Below are positions 12,126 through 23,949 of a stretch of 64,000 nucleotides of DNA, piece by piece. The translations under genes and the position numbers were made by a program. The notes under the pieces were generated by a model. The model saw only the letters and a list, made by a program, of their open reading frames with translations. It searched no databases and was not told the DNA's origin. The stretch is from Ceratotherium simum simum (Eukaryota > Chordata > Mammalia > Perissodactyla > Rhinocerotidae). The stretch covers positions 4,164,569 through 4,228,568 of the forward strand of contig NW_004454195.1 in assembly GCF_000283155.1 (NCBI RefSeq), read 5' to 3'. Each line of letters begins with the position of its first letter. The stretch's first letter is position 1.

Positions 12126-14062
12126 GACCACAGCCTGTGTCATAACTACAGCTAGCTTCCGGTCTGGTCTACTGACCTGCTGAAGGGACGTGAACTATCA
12201 TTCAATGCATCTAGTAAAACTAAGAAAAATGCAAAATATTTTTGGTACCAAAATGCATATGGTCATAGGCCATAGCAGTAACAATGATCCTCTTTTATTA
12301 CTCCAGTACAAAATATGTATTCACATGTGACATCAATATAGTGTGGCCTTTTCCATTTTCTTAATCAGTTTTCATTTCCTAGAGTTAACGCCTTAATTTA
12401 ACACTTCTTGGCAATAAAAATACTATCTGCTAATGTACATGATAAAGCCAACTTGGAGTTTTAAGAGATTTGTGAGTATGGACTAAGGAGAAGATCAGTT
12501 GTTCTCATTTCAACTATCTTATTTTCCTGGGAGAACAAATATTTTTATTTTGGCCTCTTCTTTAATTTAGGTGATTATTTAGATTCTTGCTATCTTTACA
12601 CTGTGGATCTGATTCCTAAAGGTGGAAGGTGTATAGAATTCCCAAAGAAATCTGTGTTAATAGTGTAAAGTTTAAAATATGATTAAAAGAGATTAAGTGG
12701 TGTAGGAAGCAGAGCCTTAGACTGGGCTGGCAATATTAATAGTTTTAACAGGTCAACATATACCAGGAGAGTGTTCAGAAGAGCCAGACTCATCGTGGCC
12801 TCCCCCAAAGTCCTCCGTATCCTCCTTGACTCCACCTATCAATGAAGGAATCAGACAGTGTGGAGCCCAAAGGCCTCCCCTTCTCCATCAACACAGCATG
12901 CCTGGCAGTCACAATGCTGCCTGCAAGAGTTTGGTAAGACTCTGGCTCGAGTCCCTTGGCCTCATCTGACCCTGTGTTTCTGCCATATCACTCATCTCCT
13001 GGAAACATATTTCCAAGCCTCTTCCACATCAGCAGTAAGAAAAGAACGTCGAATCCCTGAGTGTTAAGTGACCTGGATAGAAAACAAAGGTCCAGCCTGG
13101 CTTCCTTAGGAGAGAGATGAGACAGAGGGGTTAGGGAAATACAATGATATACTTTCACTTTGCCAAACTCCCATCCCTTTTCTGGCCTTAGGCAATGCCA
13201 GAAGAGAAAGCCAAAAGGAGGTGGGAGGATAAGTGGAAACAACTCCTCCTCTTCCCTTGCGCTTCCTGGCTGGCTATCTGTAAACACATCTTCACCACCC
13301 TTCCCCACGCAGGAAGCCTGGAGAGATGCACAGGCTTGCCTCACTGCGGGAGCCCTGCCAGCCACACTAGGTACCTCTGTAACTCCCTGAGAGGCTGGGC
13401 AGGGAGGGTGGCCAGGGCGGGGACACGGTGGATCAACGGAAGCCCATCCGATGAGTGACCTTTCCACTAACAACCACAACTCTTGGTGTTGCTCCCCAGA
13501 GGCGAGTGGAGGGGTGTCTGGACAAAGAAAAAAATCAAAACGTTTCTTCCTTTCCCTCCCTCAGCACCAGACTTTCAACTTTCCCCTAGGTGCTGTAGCC
13601 CAAAGGAGTGAGGCAGTGCACCTGGCTAGGGGCAATCCCCTGGAGGGCAGGTGAGCAATTCTGCCTGTGGGAATGAAAGGCAGGCCACAGAGCAGTGAGG
13701 CTGTCGTGCTGAAATCCCAGCTCACAGACCCATGGCCAGAGCAGAGCCTGCAATTAAACGTAAACTTGCCAGCGGCTTTCTTAACACATGAAGCAAAAAG
13801 TTAATGTCTGATGGACTGGGGCCCATGCCAAACTCCAGCTCAGTGCCCTCCCCACAGGGGATAATTCAAAGGAATGAGGTCTAGTGGTGGCAGAACAATC
13901 CAAGTTGGCTGCAGGAAGCCCCTCTTCTGGACTTCTGTAACCCTCTATGCGCATCTTCTCCCCAAGCACTCAACACCGTCATTAGTGCTTTACTGATGTA
14001 TCTTGCCCACTAGACAGAGCAGAGGGCTGACCTTTTCTGGATTTCACATCCTTTGCTAAATA
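12126..14062. other. Single-copy DNA, GC-richer between 12.8 and 13.8 kb
   Basis: No repeat recognised with confidence. From 12780 to 13970 base composition rises and open frames lengthen on both strands, the longest being 163 codons on the minus strand (12988-13479). I see no domain, signal peptide, conserved motif or convincing splice sites, and frames are open in both directions, so chance is the simplest reading. Bases 13398-13430 hold G-rich words such as ggcagggagggtgg and cagggcgggg that could serve as Sp1-type sites. Confidence 0.4.
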
Positions 14063-14070
14063 TGCTGGGT

Positions 14071-14392
14071 CTGCACTGTCTAGTAAGGGGGCCACTAGAC
14101 ATGTACGGCTCTTGAGCACTTGAAACGTGGCCAATCCAAATTGAGAAGTGCTGTAAGTTTAAAATGCACAGCAGATTACAAAGACTTAGTACGAAAAATA
14201 AAGTAGAATATCTCATTAATTTTTTATATTCATTACATATTGAAATATAATATTTTGGATATATCAAGTTCAATAAAATGTATTGTTAAAATTAATTTCA
14301 CCTTTCTTCCTTCACTTTTTCTTTTCACATGGCTACTAGAAAATTTAAAATCACATATGTGGCTTGCATTATATTTCTATTGGACAGCATGA
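14071..14392. mobile_element. hAT-Charlie-type non-autonomous DNA transposon
   Basis: It opens with ctgcactgtctagtaagg and closes with tctattggacagcatg, an imperfect inverted pair. Inside are catggctactagaaaattta and tggcttgcattatatttcta, phrases typical of a common mammalian hAT element. The flanks tgctgggt (14063-14070) and ttctgggt (14393-14400) agree at 7 of 8 bases, fitting the 8-base duplication of hAT elements. No transposase is present. I do not name the subfamily. Confidence 0.7.
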
Positions 14393-14831
14393 TTCTGGGT
14401 ATTCCATTAATGCTGCTGCTGAATGAATGAAAGAACGTTGACTTAAGATCAGCATTAATATTTTTAAATCAACATAGAAATAGTCAACAGAAATGGTTAA
14501 AAAGGAGTCAGGCATCGTTGTTTTTTGAAATAACTTTTGTATCTGGAGCTACATTTCATTCTGAGTCATTGGCTGTTGAGAAAATGCTTACTAATCACCC
14601 ATGACTCTGAAAGGATGAGAGGGCGACAGACTGTCGGCCAGGCCACACCACTAAGGCCAAACTGAACCTTCAGTCCTATGGTGGAGGCTTAGAGCAGAAG
14701 ACCAAACACACACACTGCAAGGAATTGTCAGACAGAGAAAAAAAAAATAATCTAGGAACCTCATAGTTTTCCAAACTTCTTTTCATCCTAAACATAACTA
14801 TTCTCAGTTTGTTTGCTTTTCATTGCAATTC

Positions 14832-15782
14832 ACTGCAAATCAAAACCACTATGAGATATCACCTCACACACATCAGGATGGCCACTATAAAAAAAGTAAA
14901 AATAAAATAACAAGTGTTGGCAAGGATGTAGAGAAATTGAACCCTTGTGCACTGTTGGTGGGAATGTAAAATGGTGCAGCTGCTATGGAAAACAATATGG
15001 AGGTTCCTCAAAAACTAAAAATAGAACTACCATATGATCCAGCAATTCCACTTCTGGGTATATATCCAAAAGAACTGAAAGCAGGATCTCAAAGAGATTA
15101 TTTGCTCACCCATGTTCATTGTAGCATTATTTACAATAGCCAAGAGGTGGAAGCTACGCAAACGTCAGATGAATGAGTAAACAAAATGTGGTATACAGAT
15201 ACAATGGAAAATTATTCAGCCTTAAAAAAGGAAAACCTGCCATACGCTACAAAACAGATGAGTCTAGAAGACATTATGCCAAGAGAAATAAGCCAGTCAC
15301 ACAAGGGCAAATACTGTATGATTCCACTTATATGAGGTATCTAAAGCAGTCAAATCCATCGAAACAGCAAGTAGAATGGTGACTGCCAGGGGCTAAAGGG
15401 AGAGGGGAAAAGAGAGTTATTGTTCAGTAGGTAGAGAGTTTCAGTTTTGTAAGATGAAAAAGTTTAAAGATCTGTTGCACCCAACAATGTAAATACTTAG
15501 CATTACTAAACTGTACACTTAAAAAAAGATAAGATGTGCGGGGCGGCCCCAGTGCCATAGTGGTTAAGTTTGGCACGCTCCGCTTCAGTGACCTGGGTTT
15601 GGATCCCAGGCACGGACCTACACCACTCATCAAGCCATGTTGTGGCAGCGACCCACATACAAAATAGAGGAATATTGGCACAGATGTTAGATCAGGGCCA
15701 ATATTCTTCACCAAAAAAATTTTTTAAATTGTTAAGATGGTAAATTTTATGTTGTGTTTTTTACCACAGTAAAAGAAAGAAA
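14832..15782 (+). mobile_element. Old L1 LINE 3' end, split by an ERE
   Basis: Bases 14832-15170 match L1 ORF2 end (caaatcaaaaccactatgag, actgttggtgggaatgtaaa, agaactaccatatgatccag). Bases 15170-15538 are 3' UTR (caagggcaaatactgtatga, actgtacacttaaaa). The UTR resumes after the ERE at 15731 (gttaagatggtaaattttat) and ends in an A-rich tail at 15771-15782. The coding part is only about 100 residues and interrupted. It shares its 3' UTR with the neighbouring L1 at 16162-16921. Confidence 0.88.
15539..15730 (+). mobile_element. ERE SINE inside L1 3' UTR
   Basis: The ERE order is complete from ggggcggccccagtgccata to cagatgttagatcagggcca and a short A tail. The target words gataagatg (15528-15536) and gttaagatg (15731-15739) flank it, and joining them restores the L1 reading, so the ERE is younger than the L1. 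Confidence 0.88.
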
Positions 15783-15783
15783 G

Positions 15784-16042
15784 AGGGACCGGCCCAGTGG
15801 CATAGTGGTTAAGCCCGCACGCTCCACTTCTGGTGGCCCGGGGTTCACAGGTTCGGATCCCAGGCATGGACCTACACACTGCTCATCAAGCCATGCTGTG
15901 GCAGGTGTCCCACATAAAGTAGAGGAAGATGGGCACAGATGTTAGCCCAGGGCCAATCTTCCTCAGCCAAAAAGAGGAGGATTGGCAACAGATGTTAGCT
16001 CAGGCCTAATCTTACACACACACACATAAATAATAATAATAA
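15784..16042 (+). mobile_element. ERE SINE with duplicated 3' module, in L1 A-tail
   Basis: It begins ggaccggcccagtggcatag and includes two successive copies of the 3' module (gaagatgggcacagatgtta and, after a short A run, aggattggcaacagatgtta). The tail has drifted into CA and ATA repeats (16014-16042). The 13-base sequence taaaagaaagaaa flanks it at 15770-15782 and 16043-16055, showing that it landed in the A tail of the preceding L1. Confidence 0.9.
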
Positions 16043-16161
16043 TAAAAGAAAGAAAACAATGCATACCATAATCAATTTTACTGCTACTGAAGAGTCCACA
16101 ATGGAGATGCTGACCCAGTATAATATCTTTTACCATAATAAAAGAAGTAAAAGTGCTTAAA

Positions 16162-16921
16162 CAGATATTTGTACCCCAATGTTTATAGCAGCATTATTCA
16201 CAACAGCCAAATGGTGGAAACAACCCAAATATCTATTGGTGGATGAATGGATAAACAACATGAGGTGTATACATACAATGGAATATTATTCAGCCTTAAA
16301 AAGGAATGAAGGGCCGGCTCCGTGGCTTGGCGGTTGGGTGCGCGCGCTCTGATGCTGGCGGCCCGGGTTCGGATCCCGGGCACGCCCCAAGGCACCACTT
16401 CTCCGTCCAACGCGAGGCCGAGTCCCACGTACAGCAACTAGAAGGATGTGAACCTATGACATACAACTGTCTACTGGGGCTTTGGGGGGAAAAAAATGAA
16501 TAAATAAAAAAAAAATCTTTAAAAAGGAATGAAATTCTAACATGTGTTACAACATGAATGAACCCTGAAGACATTATGTTAAGTGAAATAAGCTAGTCAC
16601 AGAAGGGCAAATACTGCATGATTCCACTAATATGAAGTATCTAGAGTAGTCAAATTCATAGAGACAGAAAGTAAAATGGTGGTTGCAAAAACTAGGGGGA
16701 AAGGAGAATAGGGAGTTATTGTTTAATAGGTGGAGAGTTTCAGTTTGGGAAGATGAACCAGTCCTGGCGACGGATGGTGGTGATGGTTGCACAACATTGT
16801 GAATGTACTTAATGTCACTGAACTGTACAATTAAAAAATGGTTAAAACGTTAAAACGATATATTTTATGTTACGTATATTTCACCACAATAAAAAAAAAA
16901 AAAAAAGAAAAAAAGAAAGAA
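16162..16921 (+). mobile_element. Old L1 LINE 3' end, split by an ERE
   Basis: Before the ERE: gcagcattattcacaacagc, aatggtggaaacaacccaaa, acaatggaatattattcagc. After it: gaccctgaagacattatg-like text, cagaagggcaaatactgcat, ggtggtgatggttgcacaac, and the UTR end tttcaccacaataaaa with a long A tail (16891-16921). It parallels the L1 ending at 15782. No coding capacity remains. Confidence 0.88.
16311..16518 (+). mobile_element. ERE SINE, second tail type, inside L1
   Basis: The head is gggccggctccgtggcttgg with the box B word gggttcggatcccggg. The 3' end differs from the other class: it reads tatgacatacaactgtctac, then tggggctttggggggaaa. A perfect 15-base duplication, ttaaaaaggaatgaa, lies at 16296-16310 and 16519-16533. 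High CpG content suggests a young copy. Confidence 0.95.
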
Positions 16922-17374
16922 AATGTGACCAGAGAGGAAGGGTAAGGAAGTGAGAAGCCAGAGGGGGCAGGAAGGTTAGACTGGCCCTTGGATCATCCGA
17001 ATAGGAATTTACACTCGTCCCGCCATGACTGCCTTGAAATTTTGACAGAGCATCACTGATCTCTAAACCAGACAATTTCTAGGACTGCATTTTGTCTTGC
17101 AATAAGTGTACAACCTGTTCATTTTGCTGCTTAAACTTGCAACAAGATTCAAAAAACAGACCGAGTGCACACACAAATGAGAGAAAGAGAGGAAGAGAGT
17201 GTGTGCACGCGCTCTATTTTTGCTAAGAATTATCTATTTCTTTTCATCCAATATCCATCTTCTCAGGCTGCATCTGTCCTCACCTGTGCCAAAGTCAGTA
17301 ACTACGACAAAAAATTAGCAATACTGAGGGCAAGAATATTCTTTCAGATGCTATAAATTACTTCTAAAATGATC
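16922..17374. other. Single-copy DNA
   Basis: A purine-rich stretch follows the L1 tail (16922-16975), then unremarkable sequence with a GA-rich patch near 17175-17200. Confidence 0.4.
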
Positions 17375-17590
17375 TAGCAAGGTAATAATAACAATACATG
17401 TCATGTAGCAGGCACTGTGCAAAGCACTTTAAAAACTACAATATTTTTAACAGCAACCTTCGATTATGAACACCATTTCACAGATGAGGAAACTGAGGTT
17501 AATAAAATCATTTGACCAAGAAAAAAAAAAGGGAGACGAGATTTTTCACTCCGGTCTGGTGGACCTCAAACTAGAGCTCCCAGACTGCAG
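17375..17590 (-). mobile_element. MIR SINE with an internal A run
   Basis: Reverse MIR order: aggcactgtgcaaagcactt, catttcacagatgaggaaac, tgaggttaataaaatcattt, then after an A run the end acctcaaactagagctccca. The A run at 17520-17530 replaces the usual GTCACACAGC part. Confidence 0.7.
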
Positions 17591-18082
17591 ACAATGAGGG
17601 TAGACTGTGTAAATTGAGGCCAGTGAAATAGAAGGTATATTAACAAATCAGAGGAAGCGGGCAAGTCAGTAGTGGTGAGGCTGAGCAGGCACTGGCTGGC
17701 TAACTCCAGTGCCGAACCTGAGTAATACCTAACTACACCACACACAAGGTTTGAAACCTAATGTTTCAGGAGGGTTGATTACTGTGTCAATTTGAAAGTC
17801 ATTTTTTTTTTTTTTTTTTAAATCTCTAAAACTCGGCCTCATAAACAAGAATCAAAAGAAAATGACTCAACCTATGGAAGAGAAATTCTGGTTGGGGGAG
17901 AAGGTTAATAATCTGCTCTCCTAGAGTGTCCTTTTCTCTAAGTTATATATTAAAGGAGTTATACAAGAGGAAAAAAAAAAAATCAGAGGGGAAACAAATA
18001 TAATCCAGCAAGTGTACTGACTCCTAATGAATGATAATTTCATCATAATTATTTGTGCTTTCTAAGATATTATACTTTATAT
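17591..18082. other. Single-copy DNA with a T run
   Basis: No gene or family recognised. An uninterrupted T tract at 17802-17819 may mark an eroded retroposon tail. Confidence 0.4.
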
Positions 18083-18092
18083 AAAAGTTGAG

Positions 18093-18301
18093 GGCTGGCC
18101 CCGTGGCTTAGCGGTTAAGTGCCCACGCTCCGCTGCTGGCTGCCCGGGTTCAGATCCCGGGCGCGCACCGACGCACCGCTTCTCTGGCCATGCTGGGGCC
18201 GTGTCCCACATACAGTAGCTGCAAGGATGTGCAGCTATGACATACAACTATCTACTGGGGCTTTGGGGGAAAAAAATAAATAAAATTTAAAAAAAAAAAA
18301 A
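18093..18301 (+). mobile_element. ERE SINE, second tail type
   Basis: It runs from ggctggccccgtggcttagc through gcgcaccgacgcaccgcttc to tatgacatacaactatctac and tggggctttgggggaaaa, then an A-rich tail. A perfect 10-base duplication, aaaagttgag, lies at 18083-18092 and 18302-18311. Confidence 0.95.
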
Positions 18302-18311
18302 AAAAGTTGAG

Positions 18312-19734
18312 CCACAGTACAAGATGCATCATCAGAAGACTTGATTCCTAATAGCCAGCTGTAATTGGCGGTTTGCCTAAACCCAGGTTACAGTCCTAAA
18401 GTGTACACCACAGAGCTCAGATTATGGGGCAATTTGGTGAAAATGGGACAGAAAACCTGTTATGGAGCAACAGCTTCTGAATCTCTTCTACTCGTTTCCT
18501 ATCTTAGAAATCCAAAAAATCACCTTCAGACATATCATAGGATCAAAGCCTTTCCTTTCATGAGAAGTTTAAAACTACACACAGGCTTTTCCATTTGCAC
18601 GGCTCTTCCTTTTACAGGTTATTATTTTCTGAAACTCCCCAACTTTTACCCCTGACAACAGAGCTTTCTCACACACACGACACAGCCCACCCTTCTCATC
18701 TCTCTGGATCCATTTTTAAGTGCCTGGAAAACACAACAAGGGGAAACAAAGGGCAAATGCCAGTCTGTGACCTCTGTCTGGACTCAGCCAAGTGTGATGT
18801 GTGAATCAGGTGTGTGGAATGGAAGTTTCCACGGCAACGAGACTACAAGGCAGACGGGGAGTCGCATATTCTTTCTACCAAGGTAATAGAAACAATGAGA
18901 CGACCTGAGGGAAGCTGAAGGGGGACCCGGCAAGTTCAGAGTTCTCCAGTGACCATAGGGACCTAGGTCCTCATGGGCTCTTTCCCCCACCCTCTGCTCT
19001 TGGTTCCTTCCCACTAGCTCCTTGGGATAATCTATCATCTCTCTTTCTTGGAGGGAAAGGGAGGGACAAATTAAAGAAGTATCCTCTCAAGGAAGGTGCT
19101 TATGAGAAAAATGTAGAAAGGACTACGAGTGTTTTCTTGACATAGAAGAAAGCAGCTCTTCATCAAAAGGTTCGGCTACATTGACTAACCTGACCCCCAC
19201 TGCCTGACAGAAGCCCTGACATTTCCACCAAGCTTCTTTGCTCTACCTTGCAATGTGCTCTTATTTGTGAACCCAGTTTATAATGAAAAGCTCCCGAGCT
19301 ATATTTTGTGTTTTATGGATTTTTATTATATTTCCTGTAGATAGATACTTTTTAACATTACTCTAAACCTGTAGGAAAATATTTTTTAAAAATAGCTTGC
19401 TTTTTTGACCTATGACTTGGAGACACAGAAAAAAGTACACAATTTTAATGAAATCAAAGTTTGCCTTGGTTATCTAGCTGGAAAAGGGTAGTCTGAATAC
19501 CAGGTCTAAGTTGACATTATGGCTTTTTAAACCTAACTTGAGACTCACAGATGTTAAAAAGAACTGGAACAATGCTTGTGCATTCGGATCCAATTCAGGT
19601 AAGACAACAAACTCCCCTTCTCCACTCTCCATCTTGTTTAGCTATGCTCTAGAAAAGGCCTTTAAATTCCTTCAGATCACTACTCCAGAGAACGAAGAAG
19701 AGAGAATTACCTTATGTTGCCTCTGCTAATGTCT
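18312..19734. other. Single-copy DNA
   Basis: No gene or repeat recognised. Frames of 60-96 codons at 18365-19038 share no domain and overlap on both strands. Confidence 0.45.
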
Positions 19735-20320
19735 CTTCTTAAGCAGATCAACCTTCCCACTACATCAGAGGAATTTTTCTGCACTGCAAACTTGATCACG
19801 TCACTCAGGCTCCAAATCTTTCAAATGATTCTTCACTGTGCTCCCAGAAGTTCAAATCTCTAACCATCATCTCCAAAATCACACATGATCCGGCCTCTAC
19901 CTACCTCTTTAGTTTCATCTTCTGCCATTCTCCAATTTGCACTCCACATTCCAGGCAAATTCAACAATTTTTAATTCCCCAAATTCATCATTACCCACTC
20001 TCACCTTTGGCCCCTTATGTTACTGATTCCCGCAAAGACCACTTAACCCTTTCCCAGTATCTCCATTCAGATATCACCTCCTCCAGGAAGCCTTAGCCCC
20101 TGCCACAGTTTCAGTCTTAAAATCCTTCTATGTGCAGCCACAGCACCCGGGGCTTCCCCGTCAGAGCATCACAATCGGAGACATGAACCGCCAGCTTTGC
20201 GTCTATGATCCCATCCAACTCAAAGGGGGAACAAAAAGTGTGCCTTGTTCACCTGTCTTAACTTGGGACCCTGCACATAGGAGGTGGTCAATCAAATCAA
20301 AAACTAATGAATGAGTGAAT
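19735..20320 (+). mobile_element. L2 LINE 3' end
   Basis: Landmarks of L2 occur in order: cttcactgtgctcccagaag, atgatccggcctctacctac, cagatatcacctcctccagg with aagccttagcccctgccac, tgccttgttcacctgtctta, and the terminal repeats aactaatgaatgagtgaat. The fragment is too mutated to code. Confidence 0.85.
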
Positions 20321-20384
20321 GCACACATGAAGGAATAGAGCAAGCCTAAACGGCAGGTGTGGCACGACTGATCACAAAAAGCAC

Positions 20385-20585
20385 CAACCACACCTGGGCC
20401 CAAGCCTCACGGCCCAGGTCTGCTGCCTGTTAGTTTCATGGCTTCAGGAGAGTTACTTAACCCCAGCAAACCTCAGATTCCTACTTTTAAATTGGTGTAA
20501 CAACACCTGCCCAAGATCATCATAAGCATCAAATGAGATGGTGTTTGGGAAATTCTTTGTGAAAATTTTAGTAAGTTTATATATA
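20385..20585 (+). mobile_element. MIR SINE
   Basis: MIR core words: catggcttcaggagagttac, ttaaccccagcaaacctcag, attcctacttttaaattggt, then catcaaatgagatggtg. Confidence 0.7.
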
Positions 20586-20859
20586 TAATGGCATTTCCAG
20601 GAGGAGGCTAAATAAGAGAGAGAAAAGAGCTGGCATAATTACTGCAGAGGCAGCAGCAGTCAGGAATCTGAAGAAGGAAACCATGTAACAGATCCAGCAA
20701 GGGGCTACAGAAATTCATGGTAGGCTTCCACATACAGACAGCTTAGACTGACTTCTTTCTGAGAGATAATTATGTCCCCCTTTTGCCTGTTTTGGGCCTA
20801 AACATTCTTATTATCCTCAACTTCCCACTTACGTTACCATGCTCATTTCCACCAAATAG

Positions 20860-21125
20860 TACCACAACTGCTACTAGCTCTTGGGCCTTTGTTCATTGTC
20901 ATTCCAATTGTTAAATACCCTCTCCCTCCCCACGCCCCCTGTAAATCCTACCCATCCTTTAATATCCATGATAAATCTCATGCACACCTGTAAAGCCTTT
21001 CTTGAGTAAACTAGCTCACATTCTAACTCTCTCCTCCTAATCTCCTAGTGCATTAAGAGCCCATATTTCACTATTCAGTGCTTTATCTCTAAATTCTTCA
21101 CACATACATGTCAGGTCCCCTTTCT
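20860..21125 (+). mobile_element. L2 LINE fragment
   Basis: Weaker L2 likeness: gggcctttgttcattgtcat, ataccctctccctccccacg, cctacccatcctttaatatc, gtaaagcctttcttgag, and a 3' part on the end of a typical L2. Confidence 0.5.
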
Positions 21126-22342
21126 AGAATGTGGAGAGGATCTCACACAATCAGAAGAGTGGAGTCTGGGTTATAAAATGTGGGGATTTGGCAAAGAAGG
21201 TGAGAGGTAAGAAGCATATGAAGAATTAGAAAATAACACTAATTAGGCTACCAAGAAAACAAAAATATACAGTGAGAGACGATATGAGAAAATAAGCTAG
21301 CTACTCAGTTTCTGAAGACTTCAAGCTTCTGTGGTAGTTGAATGTGTCACGTTATGAAAAGGGTACAGGATAATGCTTCAGAGAGAGGGGGGCAAGTAGG
21401 GAACATGGTTTCCAAAATGAGTATACCAAGTGATTCTTTATCCTGATGAAGAAAACCAACAATAAGATGTGCAGAAATGGAGACAAGATGGGAAAAGTAC
21501 CACTAAAGTGATCAATCAACATTTTGCTGAGTATCCATTTCTCTGGGCTCTTTATAGCATTGTTTAACCAAACCCAACAAACCACCACCACCAACAACAC
21601 AATTAGTATAACAGAAAATCCACAGGGAAATTGTGAAGTAAATTGTGATCAAGAATTACAATATAACCATTAAATATCATGTTTATTTTATTGTTACAGG
21701 AAGAAAGTCAGAATTTAAAATGTGTATCCAATGAGATCCCACTTATATAAAATGCATATAGACATAAGCACATAGAAATAAATATTAAAAGGAAATATAT
21801 CCAAATTCTCTCTAGGCTATATAATTATAGGTTATTTTTATTTTCTTCTGGAGGTTTTTATGTATTTTTCAAATTTTCTATAAGAAGCATTGATTACTAT
21901 ACAATTAAAAATTAGATTTGGATATTGAAAAATGAAATAAACATTTTAATTACAAATATTTAAAGAGAGCTGTGCCTGGAAAGCAAACATAATCCCCACT
22001 CTCAGCTGCCTGGTGATAGGGCCTTAAGTCCCCAGATAAGAGCACATTTCCCTTTTAAACCCTGTGACTGTGTGTGACACTAGAGATGATGTGTAGGATT
22101 GTCCCCTCCACATTTTATTGTCCACAAAATAACTTTTAGAAGTCCTTTTATCACTGTTTTCTCCATAAAAAGGTATTTATAAGAAAAGTGAATGTCAACT
22201 TTATTTTGGGTCTTGATTTTTCCAGAAGGCCTAGCTAAACTCCACAGAATATTTAACCTAACTCTCCTCTTTCCTCTCTTCTCCACTTTCCCTCTCCATC
22301 TCCATCTGTGTCTTTCTCTCTCCCCATCTCCATCTCACTCCA

Positions 22343-22348
<6 letters not shown>
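21126..22348. other. AT-rich single-copy DNA
   Basis: No gene recognised. Bases 21660-21960 (atttttcaaattttctataa) resemble eroded 3' ends of old LINEs but cannot be assigned. Confidence 0.4.

Positions 22349-22400
<52 letters not shown>
22305..22400. repeat. (CT)n microsatellite with ctccat prelude
   Basis: From 22351 to 22400 there are 25 uninterrupted TC units. Immediately upstream several ctccat hexamers (about 22290-22350) form an older, imperfect repeat. The 162-codon frame across it is low complexity and not a gene. The tract is a good candidate for length variation. Confidence 0.93.
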
Positions 22401-22402
<2 letters not shown>

Positions 22403-23949
22403 CCCATGTATGTGTCTGTTTTAATAATGCACAGGCATGCCTCTTAAACACTGCCCCAGACCAAGATGTAGCATTTCATTTGATTTCTTCTGTGCTTTAT
22501 ATAATGTTCAGAGTAGCACCCTCTATTCAAAGAGAACTTAGAAGTTTCAAACATAAAACTCAATTTTACTTGCACTTTGAGGCTATTCACAAGCACCATA
22601 GGAAACAACTGCATGTGTGGTATCACGAAAGAAGGAAAAAACACTATGTCAAAAGTCAACGTGATATTCATTTAAAATGACATGTAATGAACTACTTTCT
22701 CAGAGCAAACACTCCATCCATGCTGGGGCTTGGGCAGGAAGTAGAAGCTGGCAATAGCCCACCACTGGAGGGGAGGGGGAAGTGGTGGTAACTCTAAATA
22801 AAAGAGAGAAGCTTGAAATTTTTCTATTACCAAACCAGGCAATTAAAACATTAAATGTGAAATCTGAGGCCCTGTAAATTTCCTAATATGGTATAAGTGC
22901 TGAGTTTCTCAAATGATGTTTTCTCATCTTTCAACATATCAAAGAGCATGCCAAAACCCCAAAGAAACATTTCCATTTTGAAAACAAAAATAAACCACAC
23001 ACATCCACATTCTATTAATAGTGTTGTCTTGCCTTAAAGACCCTGCATTCTTAGTCAAAAACCCCATTGCAGTTTACATAAGTTTTAACATTATTGAAAA
23101 CTCCTGTCCAAAATAAACTGGACATGTGTAGGTGAGTTAGGTGGGACTGAAGCAAAAGTAATCAAATCTCTTCTATATTTTCCTTACTGGAGACCGAATG
23201 TTATATTCCTCATCGTCACACCTAACGACTGTGTAAATATGTTCTCCATCTTTAGCAGCATTTCTTAAGAGAGTGTAAAGAAGGAAAGTTGGCATAAGAT
23301 ACACAGGTTTAAGCCAATTCCACAATATTTGGAGACCTAAGATAGAGGGATACAAGCTTAGAACCAAAATCCCAGCAGAAACTGCCAGACGAAGCAAAGG
23401 ACATGTCAAAGTTCCCAAAATCCAGACTATAAACTCTTGATCTTGCCACTATGAAAAGGAAAAATCTTGTCCCATGGCATTTTGTGCTTAGAGACAGGAA
23501 AAAGCCATTAAATGTGGTGCTCTCCATCCTCAAATCAAATACCCATCAGCTGCTACACGCTCAGCAGAGAGGCAATTGCTTGGGGTGAGTACATGTGAAG
23601 CACATGACATAGAATCTGCTCGCAAGATGCTTCTATTTTTGAGGGAGGAAAAGAACCAACACATAAAATAACAATAAGAAACAACAAAGGATCATTTATT
23701 CCACCCTAAAAGATTAAACATGCAACTAAACTGGTCAGTTCAACCCCAAAGCCTTTTGGAGAAAGGAGTCATTATTAGCCGCCTTCATGGACAGCCTTCT
23801 GAGTCACCGGCCCTACAATGGCAAGCAAAAGGGAAAACCAGAGTGATCCAGGGACCACAAACGCACCCCCACTGGGCAAGGCGGGGAGGAATAAAAAGAA
23901 TTGACTCAGGGCACCAACTCAAACGTAACTAGGAAGAAAAGAAAGAAGT
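22401..23949. other. Single-copy DNA
   Basis: No repeat family or gene recognised. Several short frames on the minus strand (23173-23533) overlap in different phases and have no domain. Confidence 0.45.

Noticed and set aside
22192..22680. 162-codon frame rich in Ser and Leu
   Set aside because: Its middle is the translation of the (TC)n microsatellite, which has no stop in this phase.
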